In this document: positions 35,036 through 42,675 of the stretch, one piece after another | Layout of the letters: every line of letters starts with the position of its first letter | Position numbering within the stretch: the stretch's first letter is position 1 | Assembly: GCA_963822955.1 (NCBI GenBank) | Contig: CAWGJS010000002.1 | Location: 930,001-994,000 of the forward strand | Direction of reading: 5' to 3' | DNA from: JAJYUU01 sp963822955 | GTDB taxonomy: Bacteria > Actinomycetota > Actinomycetes > Streptosporangiales > Streptosporangiaceae | DNA length: 64,000 bases | Translations under genes and position numbers: made by a program | The notes under the pieces: generated by a model | Database searches by the model: none | The model's input: the letters and a program-made list of their open reading frames with translations, nothing else | Told to the model about the DNA's origin: nothing

Positions 35036-35739
35036 TCCGGCGCTCCCCAGATGCCGAGCAGGTCGTCGGTGAGCTGGAAGGCCAGGCCCGCGTGCGCGCC
35101 GAAGCCGCTCAGGCTCATCGCCAGGCTGGCGGGTGCGCCGAGGTAGATGACGCCGATGCTGCAGGCACATGCCATCAGGGCGGCCGTCTTGTCTCCGGCC
35201 ATCTCGAGGCATTCCTCGACCTGCACGTCGTCGCGGCGCTCGAAAGCCAGGTCTGAGCCCTGCCCGGCGATCAGCCGCTGCACGGCTGCGGACAGGCAGC
35301 GGGCCGCCCAGACGCCGTAGGGCGGCGTCTCGAGCAGGATGTCCTGTGCCAGCGCCAGCAGCGCGTCCCCGGCCAGGATCGCCGGGCCGACGCCGAACAC
35401 GGTCCAGGCAGTCGGCCGGTGACGCCGCTCGGTGTCGCCGTCCATGATGTCGTCGTGCAGCAGCGAGAAGTTGTGCACTAGCTCCACCGCCACGGCGGCG
35501 GGCGCCGCGCGTTCCGCGCTCGCACCGGCAGATCGCGCCGACAGTAGCGCCAGCGCGGGGCGCAGCGCCTTGCCGGCGCTTCCGCCAGGAGCAGTCGGGT
35601 TCCCGTCAGCGTCGGCGAGGCCCAGGTGGTAGGCGGCCACGGTGCGCACGGCCGGGCTTAGCCGGCTGACCGCCTCGGCGATCGCAGGCCCGACAAGGTC
35701 ACGGGCGGTCTGAACGCCGGCCGGCATCGTCACCGTCAT
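35032..35739 (-). CDS. Polyprenyl diphosphate synthase, N-terminal part (frame breaks at 35032)
   Basis: 235 aa to the in-frame TGA. Condenses IPP with allylic diphosphates, here presumably making farnesyl diphosphate for squalene. Both Asp-rich metal-binding motifs are in this part: FSLLHDDIMDGDTERR (FARM) and AFQLTDDLLGIWGAPE (SARM); KALRPALALLSAR binds IPP. The family continues with VTGKPVGSDLRxRKKS, which is found in the next frame starting GTG 35035. ATG 35739 overlaps the hpnE stop (ATGA). A one-base loss, real or a sequence error, is the simplest explanation; a coupled two-chain enzyme is the interesting one. Confidence 0.88.
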   Translation of the reverse strand: MTVTMPAGVQTARDLVGPAIAEAVSRLSPAVRTVAAYHLGLADADGNPTAPGGSAGKALRPALALLSARSAGASAERAAPAAVAVELVHNFSLLHDDIMDGDTERRHRPTAWTVFGVGPAILAGDALLALAQDILLETPPYGVWAARCLSAAVQRLIAGQGSDLAFERRDDVQVEECLEMAGDKTAALMACACSIGVIYLGAPASLAMSLSGFGAHAGLAFQLTDDLLGIWGAPE

Positions 35740-37226
35740 GACGCGCCGGACCAGGCGTTGTCCAGCTCGGCACTCCTTTGACCCGGAGCCTGGTCGGCCG
35801 GTGGCAGCGACGCCAGCTGGCCTGCTAGCTCCTGCGCAGCGTTATGTCCGCTTCGCACGGCACCCTCCATGGTGTCCGGCCAGCCGGTGTCGGTCCACGC
35901 ACCAGCCAGCACAAGTCCCGGTACCGAGGTCGCGGCACCGGGTCGCAGGGCGCCAGAACCTGGTCCCTGCCGGAACGTCGCCCGACGTTCCCTGGTGACG
36001 AAAAAGTCCGTGATGCCCGCTCCGGCCGCCGCCGGGAACAACTGCTCAAGCGCGGGCAGGAAAAGCTGCCGCAGTGCGGCGGTCGGCATATCTACGAAAT
36101 CGTCCGCAGCCGATAGCGACACCGCCAGGTACTGCCCGGCCGTCAGGCCAGATTGCCTGGTCTTGTCAAATACCCACTGAACCGGCGAATCCACTGCGGC
36201 GGCGAAGGGCAGCTGCGTGACCTGCCGGTCGTAGATCACGTGCACGTTCACGATCGGCGAGTAACCGAGGTGCTCGAATTCTGGTGCCTGCGTGACCCCG
36301 GCGCTGCCCGCCAGCCGGGCTGCCTGGCCCGGCGGAACGGCGAGCACCACGGCGTCGGCCAGGATCGAAGCCCCGCACGCGTCAGCCGGACCTGCGATCT
36401 CTGTGCTGGCGCTTTCTGTGCTCGCGCCGTCCGGAGTGTCACCCTCCGCGCCAGCTTCGCCCCGGCTCAGCCCGATCCGGAAGCTAGCGCCCGGCAGCCG
36501 CTCGATGCTCGCCGCCCTGGCGCCGAGCCGTACCTCAGCGCCGACGCGCTCCAATAGGGCGGCTGTCGCGTCGGCGTGCAGCCCGCCCAGCGGCACCTTC
36601 GCCATGCCGATGTCGGCGGCATCGCGCCGGCCGAGTAGCGCTGTCTTGATCACGGTGGCCGCAAGCCCGACGTTGGCGTCGTCGCCGCCGATGTTCAGCG
36701 CGGAGATGATGAACAGGTCCCATAGCCGCCGGCGGGCGCGCTCGTCCTGGCCGCGCACGGCCAGCCACTCCCCCAGCCGCTGCCGGTCCAGGTCCGGGCT
36801 GGCCGGATCGGCGAACCGGAACGCAAGCGCCGCCCTGCCTACCTTGGCCCGCTCAGCAAGCGAGAGCAGCGGGTAGCGGGCGAGAGCCCCGGCGAAGTGC
36901 AGCGGACTCGGCAGCGAACTGCGGCGCAGCCGAGCGTGCCCATTGCCCGTTCCCGTCAGGATGGTGACGTCGAAGCGCTCCTGGATCGATACCTGGTCCG
37001 TAACGCCGAGCCTGGCCAGCAGGTCCTGATAGCTGGAGCAGCAGCGCAGGAACACGTGCTGGCCATTGTCGATCATCATGCCGGCGCGCGGGTACGACGA
37101 CGCAGCGCCGCCGAGCCGGGGGCGGGATTCGAGCAGCGTGACGGCGGCGCCCGCATCGCGCAGGCTGACGGCGGCGGTGATCCCGGCGAGTCCGCCGCCG
37201 ACCACAACAACGCGGCGCTGGCTCAT
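35736..37226 (-). CDS. hpnE: Hydroxysqualene dehydroxylase HpnE
   Basis: 496 aa FAD amine-oxidase-fold enzyme that reduces hydroxysqualene to squalene, third step of the HpnC/D/E route. The dinucleotide-binding motif is VVVVGGGLAGITAAVSLRDA with ESRPRLGGAASSY after it; the C-terminal FAD signature is VPGLVLAGAWTDTGWPDTME followed by EGAVRSGHNAAQEL. An internal Glu/Ser/Thr stretch (DTPDGASTESASTEIA) is a loop not usual in the family. ATG 37226 forms ATGA with the hpnD stop and its own stop forms ATGA with the prenyl synthase start. Confidence 0.94.
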   Translation of the reverse strand: MSQRRVVVVGGGLAGITAAVSLRDAGAAVTLLESRPRLGGAASSYPRAGMMIDNGQHVFLRCCSSYQDLLARLGVTDQVSIQERFDVTILTGTGNGHARLRRSSLPSPLHFAGALARYPLLSLAERAKVGRAALAFRFADPASPDLDRQRLGEWLAVRGQDERARRRLWDLFIISALNIGGDDANVGLAATVIKTALLGRRDAADIGMAKVPLGGLHADATAALLERVGAEVRLGARAASIERLPGASFRIGLSRGEAGAEGDTPDGASTESASTEIAGPADACGASILADAVVLAVPPGQAARLAGSAGVTQAPEFEHLGYSPIVNVHVIYDRQVTQLPFAAAVDSPVQWVFDKTRQSGLTAGQYLAVSLSAADDFVDMPTAALRQLFLPALEQLFPAAAGAGITDFFVTRERRATFRQGPGSGALRPGAATSVPGLVLAGAWTDTGWPDTMEGAVRSGHNAAQELAGQLASLPPADQAPGQRSAELDNAWSGAS

Positions 37227-38167
37227 GGCCGCCACGCCGACGGCCGGGCGCTCGTCCTGCGGCGCCCGATGCCCGCCAGCGCTGCCACGGCGATCAGGGC
37301 CTTCTCGCGCCCCGGCAGCGACATCCGGGCCGCCAGGGCCGCTTCCGGGCGCGCGGAGATGTGCTCGAGCAGCCGCCGGTAGATGCCGGCCATCGCCCCG
37401 GTGCAGGCTGCGCTCCGTCGGTCCAGCAGCGGCATCAGCTGCATGCCGGTGGCGTACCAGCCTCTGGCCCTGTCAGCCTCGAACCTGATCAGCTCAGCCA
37501 TCGGGCCTGCCATGGTGCCGGCGCCGTCGGCGCCCGTGCCGGCCGGCGTCAGTGAGCAGCCGAACTGTGCCAGGTCATCGGCGGGCAGGTAGACCCGGCC
37601 GTTGCCGAGGTCCTCCCGGATGTCACGGAGGATGTTCGTGAGCTGCAGCGCGACGCCAAGTGAATCGGCCAGCGGTGAGGCCACGCTGGGGTCGGCGCAG
37701 CCGAAGACGCCGAGCGACAGCCTCCCGATCGATCCGGCCACGCACCGGCAATAGTGCTCAAGATCAGAAAACGTCGCATAGCTAACACCGCGGACGTCAG
37801 CCTCGCAGCCGTCGATGAGCTCGTGGAAGGCGGCGAGCGGGACGGCGAACCGGTCCGCAGCATCGCGAAGTGCGATCAGCACCGGGTCGCGGGTCTCGGC
37901 TGCGTCCGCCGCAGTGCCGGCTGCCAGTGCCGTGACGGACTCCCGTGCCGCAGCCAGCTGCGCCACTTTGTCCGGCACCGGCAAGGTGCCGTCGCCGATG
38001 TCGTCGACACGGCGGGCGTAGGCGTAGACGGCCGACAGCGCCCGGCGCTTATCGACTGGCAGCAGGGCGATGCCGTACGCGAAGTTCTTGGCCTGCTGGC
38101 GCGTGATGGTCTCGCACTGCCGGTAAGCAGCCTCCACGTCGGCGGACTCGGGTGCGTGCACCGTCAT
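37223..38167 (-). CDS. hpnD: Presqualene diphosphate synthase HpnD
   Basis: 314 aa head-to-head prenyltransferase. Condenses two farnesyl diphosphates to presqualene diphosphate. Metal-binding motifs: YARRVDDIGDG (first, about residue 50) and TNILRDIREDLGNGRVYLP (second). Starts ATG 38167, four bases after the hpnC stop. The region past the second Asp motif contains a Gly/Ala/Asp insertion (TPAGTGADGAGTMAGPM) but the helices around it are normal. The enzyme is soluble and its product goes to HpnC. Confidence 0.94.
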   Translation of the reverse strand: MTVHAPESADVEAAYRQCETITRQQAKNFAYGIALLPVDKRRALSAVYAYARRVDDIGDGTLPVPDKVAQLAAARESVTALAAGTAADAAETRDPVLIALRDAADRFAVPLAAFHELIDGCEADVRGVSYATFSDLEHYCRCVAGSIGRLSLGVFGCADPSVASPLADSLGVALQLTNILRDIREDLGNGRVYLPADDLAQFGCSLTPAGTGADGAGTMAGPMAELIRFEADRARGWYATGMQLMPLLDRRSAACTGAMAGIYRRLLEHISARPEAALAARMSLPGREKALIAVAALAGIGRRRTSARPSAWRP

Positions 38168-38171
38168 CGCG

Positions 38172-39092
38172 TCACCGCCCCCGCGCCAGTGCCCTGGCCA
38201 GCTCCAGGACTGTCCGGCTCTTGGCTGGGCGTGGTGTGGTCGCAAGCACGTCGTAGTCCGCGCCAGCGATCGCCACCAGTGCCGCGCGGCCGCCCGCGAC
38301 GTAGCCGGCTACCGCGATCCGCGCTGCGCCGTGTAGCTGGCCGACGAGCGGTGCGCCTGCGCCGATCAGCGCTCCGGCCCGGTCGGCCTCCGCTGCGATG
38401 AGGCGGCGCAGCCGAGTCGGCGCCGTCCCGACTGCCAGATCCTCTTCGGTGCAGCCGTGGGCGCGCATGTCGGCAGCGGGCAGGTAGATGCGGCCGGCCC
38501 GGTAGTCCTCGGCAACGTCCTGCAGGTGCTCCACGATCTGCAGGCCGCTGCAGACCGCATCCGATAGCTGAACCCGGTCCGGCGTCCAGGACCCGAAGAC
38601 GTACAGCACGATCTGCCCGACCGGGTTGGCCGACAGCGCGCAGTAGCCGAGCAGGTCGTCGAACGTCTCGTACCTGGTGACGACCTGGTCCTGCTGGTTC
38701 GCGGCGATCAGGTCGCGAAACGGCTGCACCGGGATCCTGCAGTCAGTGATGACCCCGGCCAGCCCGCGTACCGCCGGATGCCGCGGCTGGCTGGCAGCGG
38801 GTGCTGGCCGACCCTGCTCGCCTGCGGCCGCGTACAGCCGGCGGAGGTCCTCATCCAGCTCCGCGAGGAGCCTGGGCCGCTCGCTCACCGGCGCCTCGTC
38901 GCCGATGTCGTCAACCGTCCTGGCGTATTCGTATACCGCCATCAGATGGCCGCGGTAGCGGCGCGGCAGCAGCCGCAGCGCTACCGGAAAGTTCTCGGCT
39001 GCCGCTTTGTCTGCCAGGATCCCCGATTCGGGCGAAACGGGCGCAGGCGGGTGAGCCAGAGTCGCCTCAGTCCCGGCCTGGTCGCGAGTCAT
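38172..39092 (-). CDS. hpnC: Hydroxysqualene synthase HpnC
   Basis: 306 aa squalene-synthase-fold protein that converts presqualene diphosphate to hydroxysqualene. AAENFPVALRLLPRRYRGHL is the family's opening, YEYARTVDDIGDEA the first Asp motif and VEHLQDVAEDYRAGRIYLP the second. ATG 39092 is chosen over ATG 39173, which would add a Ser/Val-rich lead unlike relatives and reach into the divergent promoter region. First gene of the hopanoid operon, divergent from the TetR gene. Confidence 0.93.
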   Translation of the reverse strand: MTRDQAGTEATLAHPPAPVSPESGILADKAAAENFPVALRLLPRRYRGHLMAVYEYARTVDDIGDEAPVSERPRLLAELDEDLRRLYAAAGEQGRPAPAASQPRHPAVRGLAGVITDCRIPVQPFRDLIAANQQDQVVTRYETFDDLLGYCALSANPVGQIVLYVFGSWTPDRVQLSDAVCSGLQIVEHLQDVAEDYRAGRIYLPAADMRAHGCTEEDLAVGTAPTRLRRLIAAEADRAGALIGAGAPLVGQLHGAARIAVAGYVAGGRAALVAIAGADYDVLATTPRPAKSRTVLELARALARGR

Positions 39093-39471
39093 GATCTCTA
39101 TTTGCGCACGGCTCGCCAAGCTGATGCAAACAGTGACGTGGCCGTCACCTGATATTGACGTCAGCTTCAGCACCGATCACGCTCTCGCAAAGTAGACTTG
39201 ACCTGCGACGAAGCAACCGGGAGCGAACTTTGCGAAGTTTATGCATGAGTTAATCAGCTAAGTACGCTATGTTGCTAATACGAAATTGTGGCCACAGCGG
39301 CGACCCCACCGTGTCCGCGAGACAGGTCACGGACTAGTCTCCGAGCATGAGCCGGGATCCCAGCCTGGGCCCCGCTTAGGAGGGCTCGTCGTCGCGAGGG
39401 GGAGCCCGGGACGCGCGGAGTCGCGTTTGCCGTTAGGGGATCAAGCCCACGGCAGCGCAGCTCAGCCAGAG
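39093..39471. promoter_or_regulatory. Divergent hopanoid/TetR promoter region with repeated operator motif
   Basis: Between hpnC and the TetR gene, this 379-bp AT-richer stretch holds AACTTTGCGAAGTT at 39226-39239 (5-bp arms AACTT/AAGTT, centre TGCG) and the inverted half TCGCAAAGT at 39185-39193, which matches 39227-39235 in reverse orientation exactly over 9 bases. Paired inverted sites next to a TetR gene are the usual autoregulatory arrangement. A possible plus-strand -35 (TTGACC, 39199) lies between the two sites. Beyond 39300 I see nothing distinct. Confidence 0.45.
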
Positions 39472-40151
39472 ATGAGGGCGAGCCTGACGGACCGCGCCGC
39501 CGATCAGACCCAGCCGCTCCGTCCGTCCGAGGACGGCGGTGTTCCCGCGCTGCAGCGCGAACTCGGAGCCCACGGGCGCGAGACCGTGCGCAGGCTGCTC
39601 GAGGCTGGCCTGGCTGAATTCGACGAGGCTGGCTTCCAGTCAGCCCGCGTCGAGGACATTGTCCGGCGGGCCAAGACCTCGCACGGGACCTTCTATCTGT
39701 ACTTTGCGAACAAGGACGACCTCTTCCGGACGCTGCTGCGCGACGCACTGGTCGACATGTCCGACATCGCAGACGAGTTCCCGGTGGTGACCAGCAACGA
39801 AGCCGGCCGGACCGCGCTGCGGCGCTGGGTGGAGCGCTTCAGCGAGCTCTACGCCAGGCACGGCACCGTGATTCGCATTCTCAGTCAGGCGGACGTCGTC
39901 GGCGAGAGCGTCTTCGGCGACGGACTGCAGTTGCTGTTCCGCGTCGCTGAGGCTATGACCCAAGGGATGACCGCCGCCGATGGCGGGCCGGCGAGGGGCT
40001 GCGTACCGAGCATGCCGAGCTGACCGCCGTCGCCTGCCTCATGATGCTCGAGCGGGTGAACTACCTGATGAGCGCCGTTGAGGTGCACCTGCCGAAGGCA
40101 GAGATGATCGACCGGATCACCGCGATCATGTACGCGGCATTCCGGTCCTGA
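39472..40151 (+). CDS. TetR-family regulator, frame break near 39990
   Basis: ATG 39472. N-terminal HTH: RETVRRLLEAGLAEFDEAGF, then ARVEDIVRRAKTSHGTFYLY with FANKDDLFRTLL, the classic TetR recognition helix and Tyr-Phe step. The effector domain continues to MTQGMTAADGG, after which the written frame ends at 40023 in nonsense (ARGCVPSMPS). One base added near 39990 gives instead EGLRTEHAELTAVACLMMLE and YAAFRS with a stop at 40149-40151, a normal 226-residue regulator; the last helix (VNYLMSAVEVHLPKAEMIDR) is typical of the family. It probably controls itself and the divergent hopanoid operon. Confidence 0.82.
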
Positions 40152-40304
40152 GCGCTTCTCGCTGGCTCTGCCAGAGGCCGATCGCTCCCGGCTCGAGCCG
40201 ACACCCTGGAACTTCCGCCTGACCAGTTCGTCATCACTGGTGGGAACCGAACCGGTCTGTTGGCGCGACAGAGAGTGCATGGGACTTTGCGAGCGGCTGC
40301 GGGC

Positions 40305-40904
40305 ATGACGCCGGGGGCAGTCGAGCGCGACGACGCGGCGTTGTTGCGCGCGGTGGCGCGCGGTGATGAGGGGGCTCTTGCCGCGCTGTATGACCGGCAT
40401 GCGGGCTGGCTGACTGTCCGGATGACGCGCCGGTGCGCGATGCCGGATGTGGTCGACCAATCGGTCCAGGACACGTTCCTGGCCTTGTGGCTGGGCGCGG
40501 GCGCCTACCGCGGGGACGGGGATGTGGCCGCGTTCATCTGGGGCATCGCTATCCGCCGGCTGATCGAAGCGGTCCGACGGGAGAACGGCTGCCGTCGGCT
40601 GCCGTGGCGCGCCGCGGAGCCGGAGGCGGTCGTGTCGGCCGAGGATCAGGTGCTGGTCGGCATCGAGCACGGCCGCCTGGGTCAGGCCCTGGCTGAGCTG
40701 TCACCAGAGCTGCGCAGCGCCATCGAGGCGACCGTGCTGGACGGTCTGACCTGCGCGGAGACGGCCGTCCTGCTGGGCGTGGCGGAAGGCACCGTGAAGT
40801 CCCGCTGTCACCGGGCCCGGGTGGCGCTGCGCGCCGCGCTCGCGGAGCAGAACGGCGGACCTGAGACAGCGGCAACTCGCCGAGAAGCCTGGGGAACATC
40901 ATGA
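40305..40904 (+). CDS. ECF-type RNA polymerase sigma factor
   Basis: 199 aa from ATG 40305 (GTG 40275 or TTG 40260 are possible; no start has a strong ribosome site). Region 2: LLRAVARGDEGALAALYDRH and VVDQSVQDTFLALWLGAGAY; region 4: LSPELRSAIEATVLDGLTCA and AETAVLLGVAEGTVKSRCHR, the -35 recognition helix. The stop overlaps the start of the zinc-finger membrane protein by ATGA, the classic sigma/anti-sigma layout. It heads a five-gene overlapping operon that includes an ABC transporter. Confidence 0.9.
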   Translation: MTPGAVERDDAALLRAVARGDEGALAALYDRHAGWLTVRMTRRCAMPDVVDQSVQDTFLALWLGAGAYRGDGDVAAFIWGIAIRRLIEAVRRENGCRRLPWRAAEPEAVVSAEDQVLVGIEHGRLGQALAELSPELRSAIEATVLDGLTCAETAVLLGVAEGTVKSRCHRARVALRAALAEQNGGPETAATRREAWGTS

Positions 40905-41809
40905 CGAGCTCATTTCCCGGCCCGGCCGGGCCTGCGGCCGGCCCAAGCGCGCACGCGGGCGGAGATCTCCTGGCCGGTTATGCCGCCGGGACCGTCGACA
41001 TCGGCGTTGTCTGGTCGGTCGAGGCCCACCTGACCGGATGCCCGAGCTGCCGATCGGCACTCTCAGAGCACGTGGACGCACGGCGGCTGGCCCGCAACCG
41101 GTCCGTGCTACTGGTGCGCGCCGCGCTTCCCGAGGGTGGGCGGATGCAGCGCCTGCTGTGCCGTTGCGGCATCCCCGACCATCTGCTTCGCCTCCTCGCG
41201 GCGACGCCGTCGTTGCGCAGGTCCTGGCTGCTATCGGTGGCAGGCGTGCTGGCCGTAGTGGCCGGAGAAGCCGCGGCTGTCAGCTACGGCTGGATCGGGG
41301 CCGGGCCGCCCGCGGGCCTGGCTGGAAATCTGGATCCCGAGTTCCTGGCGCCGTTCCTGCTGGTGGCTCCCCTGCTGGTGCTGGCGGGGGTGGTGGCGGC
41401 ATTCCTGCCGATGTTCGACCCCGCCTCCCGGCTAGCGGTCGCCGCTCCCTTCTCCGGCTTCACCTTGCTGCTGGTCCGTTCGCTCTCTGCGCTGGCCGCC
41501 GCGCTGATCCCTGTTTTCGGCGCCGCATTCGTCGTGCCCGGACCCGGATGGCTGCCGGTGGCGCTGCTGCTGCCGTCTCTCGCGTTGTGCGCGTTCGCGC
41601 TCGCGGCCGCGGCCGTCCTTGATCCCCGCGCCGCAGCCGTCGCCGCCGCGGCGCTGTGGGCTGTGCCGGGGCTGCTGCTGGCGGCAGCACACGTCCCGCT
41701 GCTGATAGTGCAGCGCAACGCCCAGTTCGCATGCGCCGTGGTGCTGTGCGTCTCCGTCGTGGTGCTGTGCCTGCGCCATGACCGCTTCGAGTTGGGATGG
41801 ATGAGATGA
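40901..41809 (+). CDS. Zinc-finger (zf-HC2) multi-pass membrane protein, putative anti-sigma factor
   Basis: 302 aa. The N-terminal ~90 residues are an anti-sigma zinc domain with HLTGCPSC (H-x3-C-x2-C) and GGDLLAGYAAGTVD before it. Unlike ordinary anti-sigma factors with one membrane helix, about six helices follow, starting SWLLSVAGVLAVVAGEAAAV and ending AQFACAVVLCVSVVVLCL. It should hold the ECF factor at the membrane and release it on a signal sensed by, or passing through, the membrane part. Start and stop both overlap neighbours by four bases. Confidence 0.83.
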   Translation: MTSSFPGPAGPAAGPSAHAGGDLLAGYAAGTVDIGVVWSVEAHLTGCPSCRSALSEHVDARRLARNRSVLLVRAALPEGGRMQRLLCRCGIPDHLLRLLAATPSLRRSWLLSVAGVLAVVAGEAAAVSYGWIGAGPPAGLAGNLDPEFLAPFLLVAPLLVLAGVVAAFLPMFDPASRLAVAAPFSGFTLLLVRSLSALAAALIPVFGAAFVVPGPGWLPVALLLPSLALCAFALAAAAVLDPRAAAVAAAALWAVPGLLLAAAHVPLLIVQRNAQFACAVVLCVSVVVLCLRHDRFELGWMR

Positions 41810-42675
41810 CCGTGAACGTGCGCACCGCGGCTGTCCGTGTCGACAGCCTGTCCCGGCGGTACGGCGCCACCAAGGCGCTGGACGATGTCGATCTCACCCT
41901 GGAGCGGGGAATTACCGGCCTGCTCGGCCCGAACGGCGCGGGTAAAACGACCCTGCTGTCGATCCTGGCCACCGTCAACGAACCGGACGCGGGACGGGTG
42001 TCAGCGTTCGGACTGGACCCCCGCGATTCGGCAGAGCGGGTGGAGATCCGCCGGCGGCTTGGCTACCTCCCCCAGGAGCTTGGGTACCACCGGCACTTCA
42101 CGGTCGCTGGTTTCCTGGACTACGTAGCAATCCTGAAGGAGATCACCGACCGGCGCCGCCGCGCCGAGGAGGTGGCCAGGGTGCTCGCAGCCGTCGGGCT
42201 AGAAGGCCGCGCCCGCATGCGGATACGCGCACTGTCCGGCGGAATGCGGCAGCGATTGGGGATCGCCCAGGCGCTGCTGGGCCAGCCTGAGCTGCTGATC
42301 CTGGATGAGCCGACCGCCGGGCTTGACCCGGAGCAACGGCTGCGGGTCCGGGAGCTGCTCTCGGATCTGCCCGGCGATCCGGTGATCCTGCTGTCCACCC
42401 ATCAGGCCGACGACATCGCTGCGATCTGTCCCGCGGTCGTCGTCCTGCTGCAGGGGCAGATCCGCTTCGCAGGTACCCCGGCCGAGCTGGCCGCCACCGC
42501 GGCCGGGCAAGTGTGGGCGGCAGCCAGCCGCGACGCGCGCGCACACCTGTCCTGGCGCGGCGGGGACAGCCGATGGCGGCACATCGGCGACCAGCCGCCG
42601 ACCGACGCCGAACTGGTCGCACCGACGGTCGAGGACGGCTACCTGCTGCTGTCCCACGCGGCAGGCTCGCGATGA
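41806..42675 (+). CDS. ABC transporter ATP-binding protein
   Basis: 289 aa from ATG 41806 (ATGA overlap; ATG 41797 in frame gives three more residues). All nucleotide-binding motifs are intact: Walker A GPNGAGKTT, Q-loop YLPQELGYHRHFT, signature LSGGMRQRLGIAQ, Walker B LLILDEPTAGLDP and switch His in LLSTHQADD. A C-terminal regulatory extension of ~65 residues follows. The type is the CcmA/drug- or bacteriocin-export group. Permeases are the next two genes. Confidence 0.93.
   Translation: MTVNVRTAAVRVDSLSRRYGATKALDDVDLTLERGITGLLGPNGAGKTTLLSILATVNEPDAGRVSAFGLDPRDSAERVEIRRRLGYLPQELGYHRHFTVAGFLDYVAILKEITDRRRRAEEVARVLAAVGLEGRARMRIRALSGGMRQRLGIAQALLGQPELLILDEPTAGLDPEQRLRVRELLSDLPGDPVILLSTHQADDIAAICPAVVVLLQGQIRFAGTPAELAATAAGQVWAAASRDARAHLSWRGGDSRWRHIGDQPPTDAELVAPTVEDGYLLLSHAAGSR

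Noticed and set aside
33339..35072. 577-codon plus-strand frame
   Set aside because: Antisense to shc and the prenyl synthase, low-complexity Arg/Pro/Ala.
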